This document shows, in pieces, positions 1-11,390 of a stretch of DNA of 64,000 nt. The notes beneath the pieces are model-generated. The model was not told the DNA's origin. It saw only the letters and a list, made by a program, of their open reading frames with translations, and ran no database searches. Within the stretch, counting starts at the first letter, position 1. Each line of letters begins with the position of its first letter. Position numbers and translations under genes: made by a program. Source of the stretch: Gnetum montanum (lineage: Eukaryota > Streptophyta > Gnetopsida > Gnetales > Gnetaceae); contig MNCI01033540.1 in assembly GCA_015680685.1 (NCBI GenBank), positions 7,643 through 71,642 on the forward strand, read 5' to 3'.

Positions 1-200
1 AAAATACCAAAAAAATCACATACCTCAGACTTGCTTAACCATACACCGTGACACTTACAAGCAAGCCTGGGAAGACAACGAACGATTAACCCCAAGTGTT
101 TCTTGTGGTGTTAAGGCATTTAGTCTGCGGAGTTCGACCAGATCGCGCGTGCACGCTCGTATTCGTATGGTTGAGTGTAGGGGTACCTCACCACTCATCA
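1..200 (+). repeat. 3' end of an LTR, cut off by the window edge
   Basis: The segment ends in the same terminal block as every other gypsy LTR here: a GTATGGTTG-type stretch, then GTAGGGGTACCTC and CCACTCATCA at 200. No tRNA-Asp primer site follows, so it is a 3' LTR or a solo LTR. Upstream sequence resembles the U5 part of the other LTRs (ACCATACAC, then GGGAAGACAACGAACG) but is not close to any one of them. CpGs are better kept than in the other copies. Confidence 0.75.
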
Positions 201-3198
201 AGCATATTAGAGGTAATTCTTTAGATTTATTACAGTTAATATCTTGATTTGAGCTCATATTTTTATCAGCCAGCACACATTGCCTAAGGATTGAAAGTGG
301 AAGATGGATTCACATGCCAAGGGAAAAACACAAATGTTAATTATGTAGATTTCAAGTCCTTGAAGATGAGCAACACATTTTTCTTAGTTATCATGAGACT
401 GATCATTTGAGGTAGAAATACAATATTACTACCAACAATTTGTATGATTTTTTTATGCATCCTATGGTGGTTAGCCACTTGGTTGAGTTAGTGTGTGTTC
501 TTCATGATATGAATGTATTGGTTGTCCAATAGATCCTTTGGGTGCTGCATCCCAAAAAATGAATAATAATATTTAAAAAATTTTAGAATACATTAAATCC
601 TCGAAGAGAGAGTTTAAAGAAAAAGCCTAATAATGTGGGGATGTCATTTCATGTTTTCATCCTTATAACCAATCTTGAAAAGCCTCCTCTCTAGGGTAGA
701 AAAATGATTACGCCTTCCCTTTATTTAGAAGCTCCCTCATGAGTTTTTACTTCTTACTAAAGGGTTTCTTGTAAAGACAAGATAAAAAATCTCTCTAAAG
801 AAAAAATACATCAATTAGCAATAAAAAAATGACAAAAAAAGCTAGAAGATTTTCAATTTTGAGTCTTCAAAAAAAATTGATATAATAAAAACAAATTAAT
901 TGTTCAACTTTAATTGGGAGTATTTTTCCTTGAAGTTATAACTAAAAGGTGACATCTTTGAAAATCTAGTATTTAACTTCTAAAGAAAGACCATAGTTAT
1001 GCTATTGCTACTAGAAAATAACTACACACTAAAGCTTCTAAATAGAGTAGAGAAAAAATTGTCAAAGAAAATCCCAAATGCAAAGAAAGGAAGTAGACAA
1101 AGCAAGTTTATTATCAAGAATAACTTCATTGATTCTTGGTTGAAAGTTATAAATTCTAAATATGCATTTCCAAGCACTCTAAGCAATAGGATACTTTAAA
1201 AACATGAGAAAATAAGTTTTCATTTCTACAAAGAGGAAATTAAGGAGAAGCATTTCTCATATGTTTAAGATAAGTAATGATATGAAGACATTGATGAATA
1301 AGACAACATAAAAAATAAAAGTTTTAGGAAATGTAAGAAGTTTCCCAATATCTCTCATTTTTATTAGCTAAAAGTGTGATGATAATTGCATTATCTAGGC
1401 CTTATTAAATTTTTTATGAATAAAATCATTCTTTGTAATAATTTCATAAGAAACTTTTAAATTAAAAGAAAAAACATATCTACCATCCTTCCAAAAAATA
1501 TTTGGAAAAGCCTAATAAAAATTATTGTTAAACTTAAATAAATTCTCAAGATTAAAAATTAAATTTTTAAAATTACATTTCCTCTTTCTATTGAAGCTAT
1601 AAAGGCTAGAGGCTTTATTTTAAATAATCCATCTATCATGCATAAGTAGATAAAAAATTATAGTGATACCAAATCTACTCTGGGTCGTACACAATCTGAA
1701 TGCACTAGTAGCCTAAGCTCCTTTATTAAAAGAAAGCCACCATGGGCTAATTTGTTCAAGCATATTTTCCAAAACCATCATATGATTGTAATTCCAATAT
1801 TTATTAAGCTTGCACGATATATTTCAAATTTGTTTAAGAATTGTGAAATCAAGAATAGAAGTGACTTAAGTAAAAAGAAGATAATGAAGAAATTTATTAG
1901 AAGATCAATTATTATCATTCTTAGGTTTTTATTGCATAAGTCTCTTTCTTAAAAGAAGCATCTAAATAGCATCTCTATTAATGCATTTTGTAATCTATAA
2001 TAATTAATGAGGCCAAGTCCTCTATCTTTCTTACTACTAGTACAAATATTCCAAGAAACTCTAAAAAACATTTTCTATGTTGTTTATCAAATTAGAGAAA
2101 TCAAAGAATAATACGATCAAATTCTATAATAAGAAATTTTAGAAGGATCCCAATAATTGGACTAAGCAACATGAGTTGATTGAAAAATTTTCTTAATAAC
2201 TAAAGCTTTGTCAACAAGGGTGAGCATTTTTTTTCTTTATATTTATAAGCTTCTTTTCAATTTTATCAACCACATAATTCCATGAAATAGTAAGACTAGG
2301 AGCAAACAAAAAGGTATATTTTTTCAAGATTTTCTAGGGCTTGAGACTAATTCACTCATCAATATTGTCATTACAATAAATAGAAATTTTTTTCTAATTA
2401 ATTCGAGAGCTAGATAATATGCAATAATTCTCCACTCCAATTAAAAGAGTATTGGTATGCTGTAAAGAATTATTTGATCATAAAAAGAGAAACATATACA
2501 AAGCATATGTTAAGCAAGTATATACCTTGATTATCAATATAAATTCCCTTAATGATATCCCTTGTAAGATCATAATATAGATTATGTGTGTAACTTCTTG
2601 TTCCTGAATGTCATAAAAACATGATCATTCATCACTTAATTCATTGCATTTGTAAGTAATATAATAGAAATATCATAAAATACTTTGAATAATGAATAAC
2701 TAGTAAATAAATAATTGGAACATGGAATAGGAAAGAAAATAGAAATAAAATTTTAATAATAAGAATGATTTACTGTAACATCCTTTGGGTTATTTTCCCA
2801 TGCCACTTAGGCCTTAAAGGTAATCTAGCATTACCACCATGGTTAGGCTGTCCAATCAAAGGGACGATCAGTTCTTTCTAGTCCCCTTCATTTGGCTCTC
2901 ATCACTTGCCAATTCAGGCTCCACAACTTCATACTTAGCATTACCTCTAAACCCAATCCTAAATGGCATAGGTCAAACCCATTCCTAAGAAATACATGAA
3001 TAATTGTAACTCCTTGTAATAAGTCATCTCTTCATTTGAAGGTTAATTACACTTTTACAATATTTTTCTACTCTTAACAAGGGATGGGATGTTACAAAGT
3101 GAAAGAAATCCTACATTTAGAATGAAAATATAAGAAGCTAAAGAATCATCTTAACATATTAACCATTTAAGAGAAAAGGAGAAAATTAATCCAAAATT
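201..3198 (-). mobile_element. LINE-1, 3' part (L1-type non-LTR retrotransposon, degenerate)
   Basis: Read on the minus strand, broken frames resemble the region after the reverse transcriptase core of plant L1 LINEs. Around 2100-2250 there is a stretch like the 'W..K.LS..G+..LIK' block, and at about 1990-2080 a clear match to the family pattern 'VSW..VC..K..GGLG', seen here as VSWNICTSSKKDRGLGL. Many stops and frameshifts are present and no protein can be made. The same LINE continues on the far side of element B at 27140 (reverse transcriptase N-terminal half and endonuclease). The 3' tail is not seen because an LTR ends at 200. Confidence 0.7.
2774..3096. repeat. Solo-LTR-like insertion with 10-bp inverted ends
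   Basis: A 323-bp segment starts TGTAACATCC and ends GGATGTTACA, a perfect 10-bp terminal inverted repeat with TG...CA ends. It carries no coding sequence and interrupts LINE-1. The ends resemble plant Copia-type LTRs that begin TGTAACA. No convincing target duplication is visible next to it. A diverged relative of its right half lies near 35170-35345. Confidence 0.55.
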
Positions 3199-3203
3199 AA
3201 TAG

Positions 3204-3385
3204 TGATGAATTTTGTTTTACATAAGTCCTAATATCGAGTATCCAATATTAGGGTGGCCACGATATTAGGTACATGATATCAGATATGTGATATCGCGGC
3301 CCAAGATGCGATATCAGATATGTGATATCGCGACCCAAGATGCGATATCAGGTATGCAATATCATAGGGATATTCCTGGGCCTAT
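3204..3385 (+). repeat. Element B 5' LTR, first piece (U3)
   Basis: Starts TGATGA, directly after the AATAG duplication. The U3 part holds a 34-bp direct repeat (about 3276-3309, 3310-3343 and a partial third unit) built of GATATC/GCGATATC palindromes with CCCAAGATGC linkers. The LTR is cut at 3385 by element A1 and resumes at 11396 with its TATA box. Confidence 0.85.
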
Positions 3386-4219
3386 TGATGAGTGGCAAGG
3401 CACCCCCTACACTCAACCATACAAATACAAGCATTTCATGCATGATCTGGTCGAACTCCGCATACGAGCTAGTTGTGGTATCTAGATAGTTACTTGTTGA
3501 TCGTAGTTCGTTGTCTTCCCACATGGACTAGTATTTGCTTTATCACATATGGTTTAGTCCAAAGTGATGTGTATGATGTGGTTTCTACCTAGTGCTACTC
3601 CTATAGGCAATGGAAAATTACCTTTAATTAAGCTAAAAGGGAAAGGGTGAAGAGAATTTAAGCTAGCCTAAGTGCGATGAGCATTCGTCCATTAATCATC
3701 CATACACATCTTGGACCTTGCGCATGACTACCACTAGGATTACCAATCGCATGGCCTAGGTATGCTACTAGGATACCAAGTAGTCACACTTAAATGCTCG
3801 TGATTAAGTCATACTCATTCTGCGTTTAATGGTTTAGGGTGAAGAGATATTAACTACGAAAGTAATAAATAAAAATAACAATTAAATAATTAAAATAAGT
3901 AAATGTTGCAATGATGAAGTAATCTTGATCTTTATTTTTAGTCATGTGCGTGTCCAAGTACATCACACTCGAATAAAGGATGTCGTACAATTACAATCAT
4001 CACATTGCGGGAATGCACTCGGAGAAAGGGTTGAGAAAGACTAAAAATGAAAACTAATTTCTACCTTCAAAACCCTCCCTTTAATGTGTGCATAAGGTGT
4101 ATTTATAGACCTACATAGGAGCCATGATATCGAGTATAAAATATCACGAGCCAGGCTGTGATATCGTGTATGCAATATCACAGGTTTAATATCATGACCT
4201 AATGAATAATGATTCATCA
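3386..4219 (-). repeat. A1 3' LTR
   Basis: An 834-bp LTR in reverse orientation, with TGATGA/TCATCA ends. On the minus strand it starts at 4219 directly after a purine tract. The U3 (about 4120-4210) carries diverged GATATC-palindrome units, with a TATA-like TATAAATAC at about 4101-4109. Similarity to the partner LTR at 10544-11390 is roughly 85-90% by eye, so the insertion is old. Confidence 0.85.
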
Positions 4220-4236
4220 TACCCCCACGATTGAAT
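4220..4236 (-). other. A1 polypurine tract
   Basis: The reverse complement reads CAATCGTGGGGGTA directly before the 3' LTR start. The same block precedes the 3' LTRs of A2 (CAATCGTGGAGGTA), A3 (CATTTGTGGGAGTA) and B (AGTCATGGGGGTA). This is the expected second-strand primer position. Confidence 0.8.
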
Positions 4237-4421
4237 GAAAACTTATCCTCAGGTTAAACAAAATGAAAACAAGCCCCATTGATTACATAGTGGATAGGTA
4301 TGGGATTATTAATTGACTAGGGATTTATTCATGCTGTAGTGGAGAACTCAATAGAACAAAATTGGGACACAACACAAAATTACAAAACTAAAAAATTGCA
4401 AAATTGTAAAATTTATTTGGC

Positions 4422-7213
4422 TCATGTGGTTGTAGGTGGTAGTGGCTCCTCCATGGGTTGCTTCCCCTTGTCCCATGCTCCAGGTTGTGAAATTTGATGA
4501 CTCTAAATTAGTGCCTAGAGCTTTTCCTCTTCTGTTCGAGGATCTTGTGTTGTCCATCCTGATGTTCCAATATTTGACAGAGTCGACACCTCCCATGGAC
4601 ACGGTAGTTGTGGGAACATCTTATTTTCTTTGATGTACCAGGCCATAAACAACATTCAATCCTCCTTGTAGGCTCTGGCTTTATCCCTGTACTCTTGAAA
4701 ATCTAGAAGAAGTCGAGCCAAGTCTACTGCGACATCTCTCTAGCCTTAGTAGCTAGTCTTAACCACCTCTAGTTTAGAATTTGCAACTTCTAACTTCTAC
4801 AACGTTCTCTTGTGCTTTGCAAATTTTGCTTCATATTTGGTGTAGGTGGTAGCTACCTTCTTTTCAAGCTCTATTCTTGGGCATCCTACTGTCAACATGG
4901 CTAGATTGGCATTCTATAGGTTTGCCAATTCCATGTACTCTATGAGGTCTTGAATCTTCAGGTCTTAGCTTTTAAGTTCTACCTAGTGGGAAAATGCATA
5001 TGTGTCCAATATGGCCTGCCAACCAGCATGTTGAGCAATGAAAGTGTTGATGTGGGCCTTGACCATATGGATCTCCTTTTCTATGACTTGCTTGTACAAT
5101 CCCACCTAGTCTCTGAAGTGCTCCTTTAACTTTTCATGTTGTTTGGCTTCATTTTTCCACACGCTTATCTCAATGACCATCTTCTGATGGATTGCACATA
5201 CCTCCTCCATTAAGAGGGTTTGATTTTTTTTGGTCAAATGGTTCATGTCTCAGTTGACCCTGACCAATTGTTCTTGTAATTGTTGAAATTTTTCCTTGAG
5301 AACATTCTTCTATTTCTCCATAGTGGTCAATCGAAGGTTGTTAGTAGCAAGCTATTTATTCTCCTCCTGTAAGGCTCTAACTGCCTTAGCGTGTGCATAG
5401 GTTTGCGCTTGTGCCTTGGAGGCATCCCAGTTGGCCTTCTCGTTTTCCTCTGCCACTCTTTTATTATCCACCAACAGTTTATTAAGCTGCTCTATCCTAA
5501 AAGTGTCCAACTGGTATATAGGAACAAACTAGGATGGGTCTTGCTATGTAGCTTACAAGGTGATGAGCTTCTCCTATAGTCTTGTTAACTTTGCTTCCGC
5601 ATGCTCGGCCCTGATCTCTACCATGACCAGCTTTCCTTTAGTGGAGATGAGGTTTGATTGTGCTACTGTGATATCTTGTGGAATGTCAAATAAGGACATC
5701 ATTACTTGTCCTATTTGCAGCAATTAATCAAGGACATTCTCATTCTCCATAGGATTCATTGATGGATCAACTAGAGTTTAAGAATCTCATGCTCCTATGA
5801 AATCTGCTAGTGGCACAACAAGGATGTTGAAAGATTATCTGATGTGTTCAGTGACCACTTCTATGGCTCCTGCTGCATCCTGGTGCTACATGACCACCAC
5901 TATGGCCCCTTCACCTATTTCCAATTGCACCTAGAAAGGTGCAGTGTTCCTTCAAATCTGTTGTGACCAATGAGTCTCCCCTCCTCCTGTTTGGATGGAC
6001 ACCTCACCCCATGCATGATCAATAGAAATTATGGATCATATGGTGTCGTCGATGATGTAGAAGAGATTAGCATCATCATGACTTCCCCAACTGACTGTCT
6101 CAGCAATGGCCTTGAGGTGGCTCATCAACATTTGGTAATCTTGTGGTAGTGGTGACGGTTGATCTCACTGGCTTGTGTTGGGTCCTACTTCTTGTTGTTA
6201 ACTGGGCCTTGTTCTTGGAAGTTGGCTAGGCCCTGTAGTTTGAGTTGTAGTAGGATCCACCATCTATTCTTACTCTTACTCTAGCTCTAGTGTCTCACTA
6301 GCACTTTTCCTCGAAGCTAGTGGCTTCAACAGTTCAACGAACGAAGCATTTTGGGCTATTCTAAGGATGTCATTAGTGTACCCAAGAATACCAGCATGTT
6401 TTCATAGCTTCCTAATGAGTCAAGGGAAGGGAAACATGGACTTCCCTATCTTGCATTCTTCAAACCACCTCAAGATCTCCATGAGATATAGATGAGGAAG
6501 GTTAGCATTGGCCTTTTCCATCAGTATCACACTCCTCTTGCCACATATGTTGAGATTCTTTTTAATCCTCTCATGGGGAAGATGTGATAAGCACCAATCT
6601 TGAAGTATATCCTTTCTTCCAACGTTAGCTCTCCATATGTCTTATCTTCTTTGCTATATGCCCTATCCAACAAACTATTTGCACATCAACATCAGAACAA
6701 GTGGACAGGTGAGCAATTTTTGGCTCTGCATTCAGAAGGTTCAACACTTCCAAGATGGCCTTGGCAAAAAAATCTACAAACACACCATAAATGTTGACTG
6801 TGATGCCTTCTTCCTTATTGTGCCAAAATTGGTACATTTCTCCTAAGTACCAGGCACCACTTTTAGAGAGGATAGGTCATAATGGAGACCTTTTGGGTCC
6901 TAACAACCTCAAGAGTTAATTTCGTGAAAGGTCTGAAGTTCAATTCCATGATCACTACAATTGACATGGACTTTTCATGGATGGCCTAAACACATTCCGA
7001 GGACAACATGAGTTTTTGTTCCTGTTCAGGTGCTACAACAACTCCTCCTTCTGCCTGTTCTAATTGTACAGTAGCAGGAGTCTCTTGATGGATGCTAAAT
7101 GATTGTGAATCCTACTCTACACATTGTTCAAGAGATGCTTGTCTTTTTCCTCTCATGGGTTTCTTGGACACACCTTGAGAGGGTCCTTCTTATTGTCCAT
7201 GCTTTGGGGCCAT
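4422..7213 (-). pseudogene. A1 accessory ORF (Transposase_32-like N-terminal part, long coiled coil), broken
   Basis: The ATG at 7213 lies right behind a putative splice acceptor and the last stop is at 4422, giving about 2.8 kb (~930 codons). Several stops and shifts break the frame. Readable pieces in N-to-C order: a lysine-rich N-terminus starting MAPK; a block with YLGEMYQFWHNKEEG then VNIYGVFVDF (about 6850-6730); a block with YHIFPMRGLKRI and FPSLDS (about 6600-6400); then a long heptad-rich, Lys/Glu/Gln-rich region (about 5900-4650) that looks like coiled coil; and the ending DKGKQPMEEPLPP. The middle blocks recall the 'putative plant transposon protein' (Transposase_32) domain of many Athila-type elements; that link is inference. 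A2 and A3 keep both ends but have lost most of the coiled coil. Confidence 0.6.
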
Positions 7214-7464
7214 CTACACTCACACGAGGTTAGTCATTAGTAAGGTTTCTTACCAAAGTTAAGTTATACCTTACTTCTTTTCTTAATGGAGTTTTCTCTT
7301 ATTCCATGTGATTTAAAGTTAGGAATTTTTGTGAAAATGTCCCCAAAAAGATTTAATATTTAACCCACTTTGATTAGGTGGCTTCACAATTTTAATTTCC
7401 TGATATAAGTAAGGAGATGAAGTTTTTGTTGACACATGTTCATTATTTTTGTATAATCAATTAC
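7214..7464 (-). other. Putative intron upstream of the A1 accessory ORF
   Basis: On the minus strand, AAGG|GTAATT at 7464 and GTGTGAGTGTAG|ATGGCCCC at 7214 are placed like the donor and acceptor in A3 (43896-44134). A CTAAC branch-point-like motif lies about 15 nt before the acceptor. Length 251 nt, AT-rich. Only positional conservation supports it; no transcript is available. Confidence 0.4.
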
Positions 7465-7714
7465 CCTTAATAGTTTCCTCTGGGTGATGACAAATTTCAA
7501 AACATTTGTGCACAATTCAGAGTGTACCCCTCCCCCATGACTAAGCTAAACACTCTGGGTTTAGATAGGTTCGAGCAGAATGGAAATTGAAGCACTAGCA
7601 AGCGAGTTATGGTTCTTGGAACAAGAGATATGTAATCGTAAGTTGTAGAAGAAAATTTGAAAAACTCCCACATGTGAACAGTTGCAAATGATGTTGACGT
7701 TCACAATGGGGTCC

Positions 7715-7793
7715 ATATTTATAGTTTTTGTGGGACGCGATATCGCGTACATGATAACACGTCCATGATATCATGTCAAATGCGATATCGCAT
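7715..7793 (-). promoter_or_regulatory. A1 internal promoter-like module
   Basis: Two perfect 14-bp palindromes, ACGCGATATCGCGT (7735-7748) and ATGCGATATCGCAT (7780-7793), lie just upstream (minus strand) of a TATA box CTATAAATAT (7724-7715). This copies the arrangement in the LTR U3 but lies between gag and the accessory ORF. The same module occurs at the same place in A3 (43536-43625). Confidence 0.5.
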
Positions 7794-8202
7794 ACGCAAT
7801 ATCATGGCCTGTTTAAAGTAGGGTACTTAGAAAAAAATGGATAAATTTTTTGAAATTCCTAACTCGAAATTGAAGGACTTGAAGTTGATGTAAAGGATCC
7901 AAGGTAATATTGATTAGGCTGAAAGGCACAGAAAGGATAATGGTGTATAATTTGGCAATGGAGGACATGAAGAGTATGAGGAAAAAGGATACATGTTGGT
8001 ACATAGGAACATTTGAATCAAAAGGAAGATAAGGGAAAGAATAGATTTGGCAATGAAGTGCTTGGAGGGTATAAAATGATGTGGTGGTGTGCAACAAGTA
8101 CAAATTACAAAAGTCACGCAAGTGGATCCTCCCCAAAGTAGGTTCCTACCTATAATGCCCTTACGTAACCACACCTTAAAATTTCTGTAGGTACTAGAAG
8201 GG

Positions 8203-8463
8203 TTAAATACAATCTACACCAATTTTACAAAACACATACATGTAAATACCACCATGATGAGGTATAAATTCAATGGTACACAAGTCACGAGTCACAAATA
8301 CATGAATAGCAAGATGAGACAAATTGTAGAAGGGATTGTAGAGATTGGGATATGAGGTAACTAAACCAGGGCACAATGAATCCTTCGTGTAAGGCACGAT
8401 TAATGTGTCATCAACCCATCACTCCAAAATTAGGACCAGGTCCATTCCTCTAATCAGTAACAT
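8203..8463 (-). pseudogene. A1 copy of an 87-codon conserved open frame, function unknown
   Basis: Runs from the ATG at 8463 to the stop at 8203, 261 nt, the same length as in A2 (24134-24394) and A3 (42871-43131). Codon 15 is TGA where A2 has CGA, a CpG-deamination-type nonsense change. Shared features include an SLCPG motif, PNLYxPF, and a Tyr/Cys/His-rich end (IYMYVF). It matches no family I recognise. Without the stop it would encode 86 residues. Confidence 0.45.
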
Positions 8464-9152
8464 CGCATTGTTTCATCCCAATGATAGACAATAATGAGAG
8501 CATCATGATGGCAAGGCATATGATCACTTGGCATTTCATACAAGGGAGGAGTGATTTTGCTCCGGAGCACTCTCCTTTTTCTTTTCTTTTTTCTATCTTT
8601 TTTTTTATGAATGCTTAAGCCAGAGAAGCTGCCTAACTTTAGGCATGGATGCATGTCTTTCCAGTGGGACCTCCTAGAATAGCATTGAGTTTCCTTGATT
8701 AAGTTCCTTTTGATTACTCTTACTCCCATTTTCATTAGATCTACAAGGATCTTACTACAACCAAGTTACATGATAACCCCTACAAATGTCACCAAAGAGA
8801 ATCCATAAGTCCCCTTGATGTCACACCCTAGCCATTCCCACTTAGTCCATCCTTCTTTGCTCTGGGTATAATAACACAAGGTTACTTTAAGTTTTAATGA
8901 TTAGGAATATCATTGTACCTAGGGTAGAACCTTTTATTAATGGAATGGATAGGTTGATGTGATGAGCTCGCTGTCCAAATAATTAGTCACCTAAAACTTG
9001 ATAGCGGAGAATAACACCTCGACTAATGAGTCACATGAGTGCTTTATTCAAAGACAAAAAGACAAAACAATCAATTGAAAGATGAAAAACTTGAAAATAA
9101 AAAAAAATTGTAAAATTAAAGAAAATGAGAACATTTATTAATTCTATTGTTA

Positions 9153-10392
9153 TTAGAATGGTGGATACCCCCCATAGCTAAATGGTTGAGCATGGCTAGA
9201 ATTAATAAATGGAAGGTTGGGATCCTTGCATGTTGGAAATATTGGGACCCCATCATACTTACCCCATTGGGGTTCACACACTTGATTAAAGTTGACATAG
9301 TGGGGCAAGTTATAAGATGTGGTTAATTTATAAGGAGTTGACCCACTATGGTACTTACCATCATAAGATGGTATCCAAGGATCAACATGCCTCCCCATGT
9401 GGCTATATTCATTGGGCCCCATGGTTGTTGGAGTATTGAGTGGTGGCCCTGATAAGGTAACATGAGGCATTAGGTTTGAAGAGGAAGATGCACCACAATG
9501 TTGGACTTGTGTTGAGTTGTTGGATGTAGTGGTTTCTGAACTGTGGTGTCCTTTTTTATGATCACGTCTAAATAAGGAACACCTATGATGTTGTGGAGGA
9601 TTCTCACTACTATTGACATTAGAAGCACAAGTAACATTTGTGGGTTGATGCTGTGATGCAAATCCTTCGAGTATAATTGGTGGCAATGTAGAAGGATGTG
9701 AAGGATGAGGATTTTGAAATTGAGGAGAAGTGTAAGGTACCCAAGGTGGTGCCCCTGTTGGAGAGGATATGGGTTGATAGTATTAAGGAGAATAACAATA
9801 ATGTGATGAGGTACCCAAGGTGGTTCATGTTCTTCTTGTTTCCACTCTTGGATCTATCTCCTAAGGCTGGCACTCTCACATAAATTTGATATCTTTCATT
9901 AAATAGTTCTACCATTGTTGGCCAACATCGAATTGATTTTGGTTTTAGCGACCTACACTATACTTTTGCTTGGCCAACAAGTGTCGTAGGAAAGAGCTTA
10001 AGTGTTTGCCATCCATTATAAATGTTATTGAATACATAGGCATCATGGAAGGCTTGTAAATGTTGTTGTGGATCTAAATCATAGCCTCCTGAAAACTTAG
10101 GAAAGTTGTTTAAGTCAAGCCTAGTTAAACAGCTTTCCTTGTGATTCATTCAGGATATTCGAATGACCTATTGTATATGCATTAAGCTTGTAGTGACTAG
10201 TAGGGATTTATCATCACTAGGTATGTTATGCATTCATGATTTGGGACAATGTTGTTTGTCTTTATGCTCATAAGAGACCCCTCCATCAGATTGGGTACTC
10301 CAAACTTTATCTTCATCATCATATAATTTGTTGGTTCTCCAATGAATTGCCTCACTAGTTGTTACGTTGTCAAAGTCTTGTGAGAGAGACAT
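9153..10392 (-). pseudogene. A1 gag, internally deleted
   Basis: Starts MSLSQD at 10392 and ends SYGGYPPF-stop at 9153. The N-terminal third carries the retrotransposon gag core, with GGYDLDPQQHLQAFHDAY and, further on, a Trp-rich stretch and ERYQIYVRV. Compared with A2 and A3, the second half of the core and the zinc-knuckle region (several hundred bp) are missing: the frame jumps from the start of the EWKQ helix straight into the Pro/Ser/Thr-rich tail near 9810-9824. Stops lie at several places, including one at about 9958. The capsid role is inferred from the gag family. Confidence 0.7.
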
Positions 10393-10524
10393 GGTTGTAA
10401 ATTTGTGTGTGATTTAATTGCAATTATTACTATTATTTATTATATATTTTCCCTGAAAGATATATCATTAATACTTTGTTACAGCGATCTTATATGATGT
10501 AACTAATCTAAATAACTAGCACCA

Positions 10525-10542
10525 TCCTCGGCAATGGTGCCA
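10525..10542 (-). other. A1 primer-binding site (tRNA-Asp type)
   Basis: The minus strand reads TGGCACCATTGCCGAGGA right after the 5' LTR. Plant tRNA-Asp has a 3' end complementary to TGGCGCCGTTGCCGGGGA, so 15 of 18 bases match, and the three differences are all G-to-A transitions. Confidence 0.85.
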
Positions 10543-10543
10543 A

Positions 10544-11390
10544 CGATGAGTGACAAGGTACCCCTACAATCAACCATATGAATACAAGAATTTCATGAAC
10601 GATCCAATCGAACTCTATAGATAGGATAGTTGTGGTATCTAGATAGTTACTCATTGACTGTAGTTTTTTGTCTTCCCACCTAGACTAGTATTTGCTTCGT
10701 CATGTATGGTTTAGTCTAGAGTGAGGTGTCTGATGTCGTTTCTACCTAGTGCTACTCTTGTAGACAATAGAAAATAACTTTAATTAAGCTAAGAGAGAAA
10801 GGGTGAAGAGAATCTAAGCTATCCTAAGTGTGATAAGCATCTGTCCCTTAATCATCCATACACATCTTGGACCTTGTGCCTGACTACCATTGGGATTACC
10901 AAGCGCATGGCCTAGGTATGCTACTAGGATACCAAGTAGTCACACATAAATGTTCATGATTAAGTTGTACTCATTCCACACTTAAGGAGTTTAGGGTGAA
11001 AAGATATAAACTACAAAAGAAATAAATAATAATAACAATTAAATAATTAAACTAAGTGAATGTTGTTATGATGAAGTGATCTCGATCTTTATTTTCGGTC
11101 ATGTGTGTGTCCAAGTACGTCACACTTGAATAAAGGATACCATACAATTACAATCATCACACTATGAGCATGCACTAGGAGATAGGGTTGAGAAAGACTA
11201 AAAATGAAAACTAATTTCTAACTTCAAAACCCTCCCTTCACCGTGCACCTAAGTTGTATTTATAGGCATACATAGGAGCCACAATATTGCGTATACAATA
11301 TCGCAAACTAGGTCGTGATATCACATAGGTGATATCGTGTATGCCATATCGTGGGTGTGATACCGTGACCTAATGAATCACGATTCATCA
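10544..11390 (-). repeat. A1 5' LTR
   Basis: An 847-bp LTR, reverse orientation, partner of 3386-4219. It ends at TCATCA/CCTAT on the right and at CGATGAG on the left, where the first T of the usual TGATGAG end has become C. U3 palindrome units lie near 11285-11360 and the TATA-like motif is at about 11258-11266. Confidence 0.85.

Larger units (their letters stand above)
3386..11390 (-). mobile_element. Element A1: complete non-autonomous gypsy-type LTR element, reverse orientation
   Basis: An 8005-bp unit beginning TGATGA and ending TCATCA, flanked by perfect target duplications CCTAT (3381-3385, 11391-11395) inside B's 5' LTR. On the minus strand it reads: 5' LTR (11390-10544), primer site (10542-10525), gag (10392-9153), an 87-codon open frame (8463-8203), an internal promoter-like module (about 7793-7715), a putative intron (7464-7214), a long accessory ORF (7213-4422), purine tract and 3' LTR (4219-3386). 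No protease, reverse transcriptase or integrase could be found, so mobility must have come from a helper. B or C type elements, which share end sequences and primer site, are candidates. Confidence 0.85.

Noticed and set aside
3288-3485. 65-codon open frame across the B/A1 junction
   Set aside because: It spans an insertion boundary and LTR palindromes; no protein meaning.
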